From the NCBI GenBank assembly GCA_965261455.1, contig OZ253453.1:1860001-1924000 (forward strand): a DNA stretch of 64,000 nt. Direction: 5' to 3'. The position numbers and the translations under genes were made by a program. The notes beneath the pieces are model-generated. The model saw only the letters and a list, made by a program, of their open reading frames with translations, was not told the DNA's origin and did not search any database. This document shows, piece after piece, positions 36,212-45,169 of this stretch (position 1 is the first letter of the stretch; every line of letters starts with the position of its first letter). The DNA comes from DAOUKH01 sp965261455. GTDB lineage: Bacteria > Chloroflexota > Dehalococcoidia > SHYB01.

Positions 36212-37639
36212 ATGGACCCGGCGTCGGCTCGGACGATGATTGAGTCGAAGGGCGCACCGCCAACGGCCAAGGCGGCGGGAGGATCCGGCGCCGGTCCTAC
36301 GAGGCTACTGGCCGAATTCGCCGTGTCGACGACGTACGAGCAACTTCCCGACGCGCCCATAGCGGCGGCGAAGACCATCATCATCGACGGCGTGGCCAAC
36401 GCGCTCGCCGGATCGGCGGAACCGCTCGCAGGTCACATCAAACGCTACGTCGAGGCGCTCGGAGGGAGCCCCCATTGCGCCGTGGCGGGAACGGCCTTGC
36501 GGACCAACGCGCCAACCGCCGCGTTCGCCAACGGTGCGTTTCTGCACTGCCTCGACTATGAGGTGCAGGGCATCCCTTCCAGTCATGGCACGTCCAGCAT
36601 CCTGCCGCCCATCCTGGCGTTGGCCGAGCAATTCAAACTGTCGGGGCGAGCCCTGCTCGCGGCGTTCGTCGTCGGCTGGGAAGTCCAGCAGCGCCTCGCC
36701 GTCGCGGGACTGGCCGGGAACCTGCGCGGCTTTCACCCGCCGGGGGTGTACGGCCCACTGGCCGCCGCCGCCGCGGCCGCGAATATCCTGGGCCTCAACG
36801 CCGCGGAGACCGCGATGGCCTTTGGCATAGCCGCCTCGGGCACAGGCGGCCTGTTCGCGAACAACGGCACCATGACCAAGTCGGCCCACCCCGGCGGCGC
36901 CGGGCGGACCGGCGTGGAAGCAGCGCTCCTGGCCGCCGACGGCTATGGCGCGAACGACGAGGTCCTCGAGGTCGAGGAGGGCTACGTCGCGGCGTTCTTC
37001 GGTAACGACTTCGATTGGCCGGCACTGACGGAGGGTCTTGGCGAGCGCTACAATCTGGTCGAGCGCGGCTTCAACATCAAGCGCTATCCCGCACAGATCT
37101 ATATGCAATGGGCCATCGAGGCCGTGGCCACGCTGCGGGAGCGTCATCGGCTTCGCCCGGAAGATATCGACTTCCTCGAGATGGAGGTGCCGGGCCGACG
37201 GGGCTACGTCTTCCGTCCACGGCCGAAGAGCGGGTTGGACGGCAAGTTCAGCTTCGAGTACTGTTCCGCCGTTGCCCTCCTTCACGGCCACCTGGGCATC
37301 GACGACTTCACCGACGCCGTCCGGTTCTCTCCCGAGGTCGAGGAGGCGCTGACCAAGGTGCGGATCGTCAAGAACCCTGAGACTCCGACGGTCGCGCCGG
37401 GGCTGTGGGTGGAGGCGCGGGCGCATCTGAACGACGGAAGCGTCGTCACCGAGCGCTGCACCGGCTACCAGGGCTCCATCATCAATCCCATGAGCCGGGA
37501 AGAGCTGTACCGCAAGTTCCGCGGCTGCGCCGGGCGCGTCCTGCCGGCGGACGTGGTGGAGAGAGGAATCGCAACGCTGGAGGGCTTGGAGAAGGAGCCC
37601 AACATGGACGAGATCGTGCGGCTCATCAGCGTCTCCTAG
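36212..37639 (+). CDS. MmgE/PrpD family protein (first of a pair)
   Basis: A 475-residue member of the MmgE/PrpD fold (2-methylcitrate dehydratase, cis-aconitate decarboxylase, iminodisuccinate epimerase family). Recognisable segments are ALAGSAEPLAGH, HCLDYEVQGI, GWEVQQRLAVAG, FHPPGVYGPLAAAAAAA, TKSAHPGGAGRTGV and FNIKRYPAQIYMQ. An ATG at 36236 is an alternative start. It begins 10 bases after the flavoprotein gene. Members catalyse dehydration, decarboxylation or epimerisation of di- and tricarboxylates; sequence does not decide which. Confidence 0.88.
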   Translation: MDPASARTMIESKGAPPTAKAAGGSGAGPTRLLAEFAVSTTYEQLPDAPIAAAKTIIIDGVANALAGSAEPLAGHIKRYVEALGGSPHCAVAGTALRTNAPTAAFANGAFLHCLDYEVQGIPSSHGTSSILPPILALAEQFKLSGRALLAAFVVGWEVQQRLAVAGLAGNLRGFHPPGVYGPLAAAAAAANILGLNAAETAMAFGIAASGTGGLFANNGTMTKSAHPGGAGRTGVEAALLAADGYGANDEVLEVEEGYVAAFFGNDFDWPALTEGLGERYNLVERGFNIKRYPAQIYMQWAIEAVATLRERHRLRPEDIDFLEMEVPGRRGYVFRPRPKSGLDGKFSFEYCSAVALLHGHLGIDDFTDAVRFSPEVEEALTKVRIVKNPETPTVAPGLWVEARAHLNDGSVVTERCTGYQGSIINPMSREELYRKFRGCAGRVLPADVVERGIATLEGLEKEPNMDEIVRLISVS

Positions 37640-37687
37640 ACGCCGGCGACGGTGCGCGCTCCGCGCCGATAACGAGCGGGAGGACGT

Positions 37688-39058
37688 ATGGGAGCAACGG
37701 AAGAACGACTAGCGGAGTTCGTCGCGGAGACGGATGTGGAGAGCATTCCGCCCGAGGCATTCCGGGCCGCCCGGGACGCGACCTTCGATTGCCTGGGGGT
37801 GACGCTGGCCGGTGCCGCGGAATCTCTCGGCGGGATGATCATGTCGTTCGTGGAGGAGGAGGGCGCGGCCCCCGTCTCCACCATCGTCGGCTCGCGCCTG
37901 CGAACTTCGCCCTATCTCGCCGCGCTGGCGAATGGGACCCTCGCCCACGCGCTCGACTACGACGACGTGGGCGGACTCGGCCATCCTTCCGTCGCCCTCA
38001 CACCCACGGTGCTCGCTCTGGGCGAGAAACTCGGCTCCTCCGGGCGCGACGTCCTCGAGGCCTACGTCATCGGGTTCGAGGCGGCCACCCACATACGGGC
38101 CGGATCGTCGTACGTCCAGGGCATCCGGGGCTTTCACAATACGGGCGTGTTCGGGACCATCGGGGCAACGGCCGCCGCGGCCCGTCTGCTGCGCCTCGAC
38201 CGGCGCCGCACGTTGATGGCGCTGGGCCTTTCAGGATCGATGTCCAGCGGCATCGTCCAGAACTTCGGCACGTATGCGAAACCGCTGCACGCCGGCATGG
38301 CCTGCCGGGCAGGGGTGCTCGCCGCCACGCTGGCGGAAAAGGGGTGGACGGCCACCGACGCGTTCATCGAGAGCGGCTTGGGATGGGCTCACGCCTATCT
38401 TGGCGCGGGCAACTACGAGCCCTCCCGGATGGTCGCCGACCTAGGAGAACGGTGGACCGTTCTCGACTCGATCGTCGTCAAGAAATACCCGTGCTGTGGC
38501 TCCAACCACTCCGCCCTCGACTCTCTCCTCTCCCTGATGAACGAACATGACGTCACCCTGGACGACGTGGAGAAGGTGGAGGTTGAACGGCTGCCGGCCA
38601 TCAGCCACGTGCTGCTGTATCCCGAGCCGTCGTCGGGCTTTCAGGGCAGATTCTCCATTCACTACAACATGGCAGTGGCGCTCATGGACCGGAAGGTCGT
38701 CATCGAGTCCCATACGGACGAGCAACTGCGGCGGCCGGAATACGCCGAGGCCTTGGATAAGATCGACATCAAGGTGATGAGCAGTTGGGACCCCCACTAC
38801 GAGCCCGGCCCCCGCGAGAACCCCGTCACCCTGCGGCTCAAGGATGGACAGGTCTTCCGGCGGTCGACGAACCGGCACCAGATGCACGGCTCGCCGAGCG
38901 ACCCGCTGAGCGAGAGCGAATTGAAGGACAAGTTCCGGAATTGCGCGAGGCTGGCTCTCCCGGAGGGCCAGGTTGAAGAGGCCGTCCGGGCATGCTGGGA
39001 GTTGGACGGCGCGGCGAACGTGTCCGAGACCCTTCGAGCCCTGACGCCCGCCGGATAG
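37688..39058 (+). CDS. MmgE/PrpD family protein (second of a pair)
   Basis: A 456-residue MmgE/PrpD protein, only moderately similar to its upstream neighbour. Matching segments are HALDYDDVGG, FHNTGVFGTIGATAAAARLL, KPLHAGMACRAGV and KKYPCCGSNHSALDS. This copy keeps the DYDD and K..HAG patterns typical of the enzyme family, whereas the first copy has DYEV, so the two probably catalyse different steps or form a heteromer. A strong gggagga site precedes the ATG. Confidence 0.9.
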   Translation: MGATEERLAEFVAETDVESIPPEAFRAARDATFDCLGVTLAGAAESLGGMIMSFVEEEGAAPVSTIVGSRLRTSPYLAALANGTLAHALDYDDVGGLGHPSVALTPTVLALGEKLGSSGRDVLEAYVIGFEAATHIRAGSSYVQGIRGFHNTGVFGTIGATAAAARLLRLDRRRTLMALGLSGSMSSGIVQNFGTYAKPLHAGMACRAGVLAATLAEKGWTATDAFIESGLGWAHAYLGAGNYEPSRMVADLGERWTVLDSIVVKKYPCCGSNHSALDSLLSLMNEHDVTLDDVEKVEVERLPAISHVLLYPEPSSGFQGRFSIHYNMAVALMDRKVVIESHTDEQLRRPEYAEALDKIDIKVMSSWDPHYEPGPRENPVTLRLKDGQVFRRSTNRHQMHGSPSDPLSESELKDKFRNCARLALPEGQVEEAVRACWELDGAANVSETLRALTPAG

Positions 39059-39076
39059 CGCGGAGGAGGCAGGCAA

Positions 39077-40075
39077 ATGAAACGCATCGACGTGCACGCC
39101 CACATCATCCCGTCGTGCGTCTACGTGGGGTCCGAGCGGGATGGGCACTGGCACGGCAACCGCATCGAACAGGACGATGCGGGGCGGGACGTGCTCGTGG
39201 CCAGGGGACGCAGGCCACGGGTCACGCCACCCAGCATGCGCTACACGCCGTCCGAGCGCGCGCAGGCCTTGGACGCAATGAACGTGGACATGCACCTGTT
39301 GTCGCTGGACCCGCACTTGCTGGACTACGAGGAAGGTATCGATACGGCGTTGGCGGGCTTCCGGGAGATCAACGACGATATGTCCGCCTACGCCCGAGCC
39401 CAGCCGGACCGCTTCATGGGGCTGGCGACGCTGCCGATGCAGGACGGCGTCGCCGCGGCGGAGGAGCTGGAGCGGGCCGTCACCGAGCTAGGGCTGAAGG
39501 GCATGGAGCTGTGCGCCGGCATTCGCGGGGGCGGCCTAGACGACCCCGCGTTCGACCCGGTGTGGGCCGTGGCCGAGCGCCTGGACGCCGCGATCTTCGT
39601 CCACCCCGACCCCAACGCCCCCATCCCCCTGGAGCGAATGCCTTTCCTCTTCAACCTCATTGGCAATCCGATCCAGACGACGCTCGCGGTGTACTCCGTG
39701 ATCTTCGGCGGCGTGCTCGACCGCTTCCCAAACCTGAAGTTCTGCTTCGCCCACGGCGGCGGCCTCGCCTGTTACGCGATGCCCCGGGCCGAGGTCCACG
39801 GATATCTGCAACGGCCCCAGGCCAAACAATCGATCAAAGCCCCGCCCAGCGAGTACCTGCGGCGGATGCGCTACGATACCGTCACGCATTCCGGCGAGAA
39901 CCTGCAGTACCTCGCGGAGCGCGCGGGAGTCGAGAACATCGTCATGGGCTCCGATTTCCCCTTCGACGCCTGCTACGCCGACCCGGTGGCATGGGTCCAG
40001 GATGTCGAATGGCTTACCGACGCCGAACGGGAGGGCGTCCTAGGGGGCAACGCGGAGCGGTGGCTCGCGATCTGA
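39077..40075 (+). CDS. Amidohydrolase family 2 protein (ACMSD-like)
   Basis: A 332-residue TIM-barrel metal-dependent hydrolase or decarboxylase. The N-terminal metal motif is DVHAHIIP (HxH), then PMQDGVAAAEEL, GIRGGGLDDPAFDPVW, FVHPDPNAP (third His), FAHGGG (fourth His) and MGSDFPFD (Asp). This is the complete ligand set of aminocarboxymuconate-semialdehyde decarboxylase-like enzymes. The start follows ggaggaggc. Such enzymes decarboxylate ring-cleavage intermediates, fitting the surrounding pathway. It is more canonical than the amidohydrolase at 4861-5973. Confidence 0.9.
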   Translation: MKRIDVHAHIIPSCVYVGSERDGHWHGNRIEQDDAGRDVLVARGRRPRVTPPSMRYTPSERAQALDAMNVDMHLLSLDPHLLDYEEGIDTALAGFREINDDMSAYARAQPDRFMGLATLPMQDGVAAAEELERAVTELGLKGMELCAGIRGGGLDDPAFDPVWAVAERLDAAIFVHPDPNAPIPLERMPFLFNLIGNPIQTTLAVYSVIFGGVLDRFPNLKFCFAHGGGLACYAMPRAEVHGYLQRPQAKQSIKAPPSEYLRRMRYDTVTHSGENLQYLAERAGVENIVMGSDFPFDACYADPVAWVQDVEWLTDAEREGVLGGNAERWLAI

Positions 40076-40087
40076 TGGGTTGGCCGG

Positions 40088-40972
40088 TCAGGCCGACACC
40101 CGCGACGCGGCGGCCTTGACGCACCTGCGGGCGAGCACGCCGGCGACATCCTTGCGGTACTCGCTCGTTGCGTGAACGTCGCCGTCCGGCTCGATCTCGT
40201 CGGAGACCAACTCCCGCAGCTCGTTCAATGCCTCCTCGTCGATCGCACTCCCGACCAATCGCGCCTCGGCCCGTGTTGCTCTGACGGGCGTGTCGCCGAC
40301 GCCGAACAGAACGATGGAGGCTCGCTCGCAAAGGCCGCTCCGGCCCTTTTCGATCACCGCGCACACCCCCGCCAGGGCGTAGTCGCCGTGACGGATCGCG
40401 AGCTCCTCGAAGCCCCATCCCGCTCCGTTTGGCCACGGAGGGAACCGGACTTCCGTCAATAGCTCGGTGGGCTCCAGCTGAGTCGTAAAGTAGGTCTCGA
40501 AGAAATCCTCCGCCGCGAGAACGCGCTGCCCCCCCGTGCTCGCGGCCACGAGCTCCGCGCCAAGCGCGACGGCGACGGCGGGAAGCTCGGCGGCGGGGTC
40601 GGCGTGGGCGATGCTGCCGCCGACGGCGCCGCGGTTTCGGATCTGGAAGTGACCGATGTGCGGAATCGCCGCAAAGAGCAGTGGGGCGCTGTCCCGGAGC
40701 CCCGATAGGCGCTCTAGGGTCCGCACTCGTGTCATCGCGCCTACTCGCAAACCCCCGTGGGGGCTTTCCTCGACGTACGCCATGCTCGCGACGCGGTTGA
40801 GATCTACGATGACCTCGGGCTGGGCAAGCCGCATGTTCACCAGCGGCATCAGGCTTTGGCCCCCGGCCAGGGCCTTGGCGTCGTCGCTGTATTGATCGAA
40901 GAGGCTCGTTGCCCCCTCTAGGCTCTCCGGCGCGTGGTAGTCAAAGCGGTGGGGCTTCATGGCGGCGAGCAT
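40088..40972 (-). CDS. Molybdenum hydroxylase FAD-binding subunit (CoxM type), set 1
   Basis: A 294-residue FAD-binding medium subunit of a xanthine dehydrogenase/CO dehydrogenase-type enzyme. It starts MLAAMKPHRFDYHAP; the ATG at 40960 is equally likely. FAD motifs are LAGGQSLMPLVNMRLAQP and IRNRGAVGGSIAHADPAAEL. It transfers electrons from the iron-sulfur subunit to an acceptor. It points away from the matching S, L and G subunits at 44674-48061, with the amidase and permeases between them, so set 1 is split. Confidence 0.9.
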   Translation of the reverse strand: MLAAMKPHRFDYHAPESLEGATSLFDQYSDDAKALAGGQSLMPLVNMRLAQPEVIVDLNRVASMAYVEESPHGGLRVGAMTRVRTLERLSGLRDSAPLLFAAIPHIGHFQIRNRGAVGGSIAHADPAAELPAVAVALGAELVAASTGGQRVLAAEDFFETYFTTQLEPTELLTEVRFPPWPNGAGWGFEELAIRHGDYALAGVCAVIEKGRSGLCERASIVLFGVGDTPVRATRAEARLVGSAIDEEALNELRELVSDEIEPDGDVHATSEYRKDVAGVLARRCVKAAASRVSA

Positions 40973-41091
40973 AGTATAGCCGTGGCCGCGGCGTGCCGAT
41001 CTTCAGGAATTTGGAGCGCTTGACCTGACGGATGCCGCCCGATACGCTCCCGTGGCCCCAGGAATCCGTCGTATTCGGATGGAGTCCAGCG

Positions 41092-41277
41092 ATGGCGAAA
41101 AACAGCCCTCCGGAAAAGGAGCACCTGCAACAGATGCTCACCGGCCGGGCCGTGGCGTTATTCGGAGAAGAGCGTGCCCAAGTCCTGGCGGGGGTGATCG
41201 CGGACACGGCCGAAGTGCTGTCTCAGTTGGCGGCAAGTCCGCCCGAGCAGGAGGAGGAGCCTGACTACTGGGAGTAG
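41092..41277 (+). CDS. Small AtzG/GatC-like protein next to the amidase
   Basis: A 61-residue acidic helical protein (MAKNSPPEKEHLQQML...) ending PPEQEEEPDYWE. It lies 7 bases upstream of the amidase and has the size and layout of AtzG/GatC-type partners: two helices and a proline/acid tail that wraps the amidase. Similarity is by architecture rather than a clear motif. The ATG at 41092 is used; the frame is open from 41032. The likely role is to stabilise the amidase. Confidence 0.6.
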   Translation: MAKNSPPEKEHLQQMLTGRAVALFGEERAQVLAGVIADTAEVLSQLAASPPEQEEEPDYWE

Positions 41278-41284
41278 GCCCGTC

Positions 41285-42637
41285 ATGCCGGACGTCCACG
41301 AGCTCACTCTTGTTCAGGCCGCCGAAGCCATACGCAGCGGCGAGATCTCGCCGACGTCGCTGGTCGGCGCGCTCCTTGACCGCATCGACCGGCTCGATCC
41401 CGTGCTCCAGGCATGGGTCACGGTGGACCGTGAGGGCGCCATGCGGACCGCGGGGGAACGCGAGCGCCAGCTTCAACAAGGGAAAGTCCTTGGCCCACTC
41501 CACGGAATTCCAATCGGCGTGAAGGACATCTTCCACGTCGAGGGGCTGCCGACGATCGCCGGCTCGTCCCTCTACGCAGACCGGGTCTCGTCCTACGACG
41601 CAACATCTGTCGCCAGATTGAAGGACGCGGGGGCCATCGTTCTCGGCAAGACGGTCACCTGCCAGTTCGCCTCCACCGATCCGGGGCCTACGCGCAACCC
41701 CTGGAACCCCGAGCACACGCCGGGCGGATCGAGCCAGGGCTCGGGTGCGGCGGTCGCGGCCGGCATGTGCTTCGGCGCTCTTGGGACGCAGACCGGCGGA
41801 TCGGTGCTCAGGCCCTCGACGTACTGCGGACTCGTCGGCCTCAAGCCCACCTACGGCCGGATCAGCCGGCACGGCGTCCTTCCCCTCTCCTGGTCCATCG
41901 ACACCGTCGGCGTCCTTTGCCGGTCCCTGGAGGACGCGGCGACCCTGCTGCAGTGCATGGCGGGCCGCGACGAGGCCGACTCCAGCTCCTCACGCCACCC
42001 GGTGGACGACTACGTGGGAGCGCTCGAGACGCGCACCTCGCCACCCCGCCTCGGCCTCGTCCGCGACTACTTGGAAGAAGCGGAACCGGAAGTGCGCAGC
42101 CGCACCGAGGCGGCTGCCGAGCGGTTGGCCAGGGCTGGCGCCACCATCGTGGAGACGCGCATGCCCGGCAGCGTCAACCTCGCGAAGCCCGCCCGCCACG
42201 TGGTGCACCGCGTCGAGGCGGCGGCCTATCACGAACAAGACTTCGCCCGCGCCCCGAACTCCTTCGAGCCCGAGATACGTTCCACCATCGAGTTGGGGAT
42301 GCTCATCCCCGGAACGTCCTACCTGCAAGCCCAGCGATTGCGGCGCCGGTTCCGCGCCGATGCGGTTGCACTGATATCCACGGCGGACGCGCTGATCCTG
42401 CCCACGACCCCCGCGGCGGCGCCGCGAGGGCTGAAGACAACCGGCCCAGCGGGTTTCCAAGCGATGTGGACCTTCGCCGGCGTGCCCTCGCTGACGCTGC
42501 CCCTGGGCCTGGACGATCTGGGGCTGCCGCTGGGCCTGCAGATCGTCGGTCCGGCGTTCGGCGAAGCCCAGCTCCTGGCGACGGCCCGCTGGTGCGAGGA
42601 TGTGCTTCAGGTCAACCTGCCGCCCCCGCCTCTTTGA
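41285..42637 (+). CDS. Amidase signature family enzyme
   Basis: A 450-residue amidase with the full Ser-cisSer-Lys triad. The lysine is K80 in GIPIGVKDIF, the cis-serine S150 in GGSSQGSGAA and the nucleophile S173 in GTQTGGSVLRPS. Length and order are typical of the AtzE/GatA-like group. It hydrolyses a C-N bond of an amide, biuret-like or allophanate-like substrate, or another ring-opened product. The small gene immediately upstream is its probable partner. It belongs functionally with the molybdenum hydroxylases and PuuE-like deacetylases nearby. Confidence 0.92.
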   Translation: MPDVHELTLVQAAEAIRSGEISPTSLVGALLDRIDRLDPVLQAWVTVDREGAMRTAGERERQLQQGKVLGPLHGIPIGVKDIFHVEGLPTIAGSSLYADRVSSYDATSVARLKDAGAIVLGKTVTCQFASTDPGPTRNPWNPEHTPGGSSQGSGAAVAAGMCFGALGTQTGGSVLRPSTYCGLVGLKPTYGRISRHGVLPLSWSIDTVGVLCRSLEDAATLLQCMAGRDEADSSSSRHPVDDYVGALETRTSPPRLGLVRDYLEEAEPEVRSRTEAAAERLARAGATIVETRMPGSVNLAKPARHVVHRVEAAAYHEQDFARAPNSFEPEIRSTIELGMLIPGTSYLQAQRLRRRFRADAVALISTADALILPTTPAAAPRGLKTTGPAGFQAMWTFAGVPSLTLPLGLDDLGLPLGLQIVGPAFGEAQLLATARWCEDVLQVNLPPPPL

Positions 42638-42646
42638 TTCAGCGTT

Positions 42647-43606
42647 ATGCAGAAATACATAGCCCGCCGGCTGCTTCTCTTCATCCCCACACTCGTGCTG
42701 GGGTCGCTGGTGGTGTTCGGGATCATGCGGTTCCTGCCGGGGGACGTGGCGCTCGTCATCTTGAGCTCCGACGACTCCTCCGTCATCAGGGAGAGCGACC
42801 TCCGCGAGCTGCGGGAGAGCCTCGGCTTGGGCGACTCCCTCCCCGAGCAGTACGGCGACTGGCTCTGGAGCATGGTGTCGGGGGGCTTCGGCGGCGCGTC
42901 GCTCGTCAACGACGAACCGATCGGGGAGATTATTGCCCGCCGGCTGCCCGTCACCATCCAACTGGCCGTCTACACCATGACGCTCTCGGTCCTCGTCGCG
43001 GTCCCCCTGGGCATCATTGCGGCTGTGTTCCAAGACAAGCTCCCCGACTATCTGGCGCGGTTCGTGTCGGTGTCCGGGCTGTCGCTTCCTAATTTTTGGG
43101 TAGCGCTCCTCCTCCTCCTGATCATGGTCACGTGGTTCAACTGGTCGCCCCCGATCATCTATACGAACCTCTGGGAAGACCCATGGAACCACTTGCAGAT
43201 CGCGATCTGGCCCGCCCTCATCCTCGGCTGGCAATACACCTCCTACATCTCCCGCGTCACGCGATCGAGCATGCTCGAGACCCTGCGCCAGGACTACATC
43301 CGTACGGCCCATAGCAAGGGGCTGACGGCCCTGACGGTGCTGCGCCGCCACGCGCTGCGGAACAGCCTCATCCCCGTCATCACGATCTCCGCCGCGTACC
43401 TGGGAAGCGTCCTCAGCGGCACGGTCATCTTGGAAGGGATCTTTGGCATGCCGGGCATCGGACAGGGCGTCGTCAAGGCGGCCCAGATCCGGGACTATCC
43501 TGTCATGCAGAGTCTCGTCATGCTGCTCGTGTTCATCACCCTGGCCTTGAACCTGATCGTCGACCTGATCTACGTCGTCGTCGATCCGAGGGTCAGATAC
43601 AGCTAG
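42647..43606 (+). CDS. ABC transporter permease, DppB/OppB type
   Basis: A 319-residue inner-membrane permease with the DppB opening MQKYIARRLLLFIPTLVLG, a periplasmic insert and the coupling loop LRQDYIRTAHSKGLTALTVL followed by RHALRNSLIPV. The C-terminus ends IYVVVDPRVRYS as usual. It follows the amidase by 9 bases, which suggests that import and amide hydrolysis are co-expressed. It is not closely similar to the permease at 7435-8376. No ATPase gene accompanies it. Confidence 0.93.
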   Translation: MQKYIARRLLLFIPTLVLGSLVVFGIMRFLPGDVALVILSSDDSSVIRESDLRELRESLGLGDSLPEQYGDWLWSMVSGGFGGASLVNDEPIGEIIARRLPVTIQLAVYTMTLSVLVAVPLGIIAAVFQDKLPDYLARFVSVSGLSLPNFWVALLLLLIMVTWFNWSPPIIYTNLWEDPWNHLQIAIWPALILGWQYTSYISRVTRSSMLETLRQDYIRTAHSKGLTALTVLRRHALRNSLIPVITISAAYLGSVLSGTVILEGIFGMPGIGQGVVKAAQIRDYPVMQSLVMLLVFITLALNLIVDLIYVVVDPRVRYS

Positions 43607-43622
43607 CCCGCAGGATACTCGT

Positions 43623-44528
43623 GTGAACGACACGCTGATCGAAGAGTCCCCCGCAACGACGACCGCAAGGGTCGCCCGGGCTCTGTTCACGTTTGGCCGA
43701 GGCGTGCGGACCTTCGCGCGAAGGAAGCCCCTCGGCGCGCTGGGCGCGGCGGTGCTCATCCTCATGGGACTCTCGGCGATCTTCGCGCCCCTCGTCGCCA
43801 CACACGACCCCGTGGCCCAAGACATCCCCAACCGTCTGAGCGGTCCCGGTTCGAGCTTCTTCTTCGGCACCGATAACTTCGGCCGAGACATGTTCAGCCG
43901 CATCGTCTACGGGGCCCGGACGTCCCTCGTAGTTGGGTTCGGAGCCGTCGCGATTGGGACCTTGGCCGGCGCCATCATCGGCGAAGTAAGCGCTTACGCC
44001 GGCGGCCCGGCGGACCTCGCAATTCAGCGCTTCGTCGACGCGATCCAGGGGTTCCCCGGCCTCATCCTGGCACTGGCGATGGTGGTGGCCCTGGGACCCT
44101 CGCTGATCAACGTAACCATCGCCATTTCCGTCTCGCTATTTCCACCTATGGCACGGCTCGCGCGCGCCGAGGCGTTGATCGCGAAAGAGCAAGACTATGT
44201 CTTGGCCGCACGCACGCTGGGGGCCTCGGCGCGGCGCATCATCTTCCGCCATATCATGCCCAATAGCCTCGCCAGCGTGATTGTTCTGGCAACGGGTTAT
44301 CTGGGTACCGCGATCGTGATCGAGGCGTCGCTGAGCTTCCTGGGGCTGGGCGTCCCGCCGCCCAACCCCTCGTGGGGCGGCATGTTGCAGCTTGGCGCCC
44401 GGCAATACCAGGAGTCGGCGCCCTGGCTTACGATCTTCCCCGGCTTGGCGCTGGCCATCACGGTGTTCGCGTTCAACTTCCTCGGCGATGCGCTGCGCGA
44501 CGAGATGGACCCCAGGCTGCACCGATGA
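43623..44528 (+). CDS. ABC transporter permease, DppC/OppC type
   Basis: A 301-residue partner permease starting at GTG 43623. It has FGTDNFGRDMFSRIVYGART, the coupling loop DYVLAARTLGASARRII with HIMPNSLASV, and the terminal GDALRDEMDPR. Together with the preceding gene it forms the membrane channel of a second dipeptide-type importer. The substrate-binding lipoprotein at 56472-58427 is the closest possible partner, 12 kb away. Confidence 0.93.
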   Translation: MNDTLIEESPATTTARVARALFTFGRGVRTFARRKPLGALGAAVLILMGLSAIFAPLVATHDPVAQDIPNRLSGPGSSFFFGTDNFGRDMFSRIVYGARTSLVVGFGAVAIGTLAGAIIGEVSAYAGGPADLAIQRFVDAIQGFPGLILALAMVVALGPSLINVTIAISVSLFPPMARLARAEALIAKEQDYVLAARTLGASARRIIFRHIMPNSLASVIVLATGYLGTAIVIEASLSFLGLGVPPPNPSWGGMLQLGARQYQESAPWLTIFPGLALAITVFAFNFLGDALRDEMDPRLHR

Positions 44529-44673
44529 CCGCGCCGCCGCCGCCCCGGTTGGCTTTCCCGCATGGCCCTCCTTTCGATGAGGACAGTGGCCATGGGCTAA
44601 AATGTGTGACGCTTCGACACTGTAAGTCCCGGGCTCATGGCGGCATGTTGGCCCGGGGGAACCGGACGGTCTT

Positions 44674-45138
44674 GTGGAGGTAAGCGGGGAGCGCTCGGTA
44701 CAAGCACCCCTCCAAGTCGTGTGGGACGCGCTTCACGACCCGGAGATACTGCGGAAATGCACGCCGGGGTGCCGGTCGCTGAAGGCGACTGAGCCAGCCG
44801 ACGGCGGCGCGCAGACGGTCTACGACGCTGAGATGCAGGTGGGGGTAGCCCTGGTCAAGGGAACGTTCAAGGGAACCGTGACCATTGTCGATGAGACGCC
44901 GCTGGAGGCCTACCGTGTCGCCGTGCGCGCGTCGGGAGGCATCGGTTTCAGCCACATCGACGGCGCGCTCCGCCTCGCGCACGACGAGGGGGGGACGGCG
45001 ATCACGTACACCGGCAACGCTCAAGTCGGGGGCCCAATCGCGGGCGTGGGCCAGCGCGTCCTTGGAGGGTTCGCCCGCAAGCAGATCGAGCGGTTCTTCT
45101 CCACTTTCGAGCAAGAGCTGGCGGCACGTGACGCCTGA
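44674..45138 (+). CDS. CoxG-type SRPBCC protein, set 1
   Basis: A 154-residue protein of the carbon-monoxide-dehydrogenase subunit G family (SRPBCC fold). Typical segments are VWDALHDPEILRKCTPGC at the N-terminus and GGPIAGVGQRVLGGFARKQI at the C-terminus. It starts at a GTG without a strong ribosome site. CoxG-like proteins help assemble or anchor molybdenum hydroxylases at the membrane. It lies 31 bases upstream of the iron-sulfur subunit gene. Confidence 0.88.
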   Translation: MEVSGERSVQAPLQVVWDALHDPEILRKCTPGCRSLKATEPADGGAQTVYDAEMQVGVALVKGTFKGTVTIVDETPLEAYRVAVRASGGIGFSHIDGALRLAHDEGGTAITYTGNAQVGGPIAGVGQRVLGGFARKQIERFFSTFEQELAARDA

Positions 45139-45169
45139 CCCGGTAACGACTGGCTAGAGAGGTCCCGCA

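Noticed and set aside
41990..43903. 637-codon open frame on the minus strand
   Set aside because: It is exactly antisense to the amidase and both permease genes, which have clear motifs. High GC content leaves few stops on the opposite strand.
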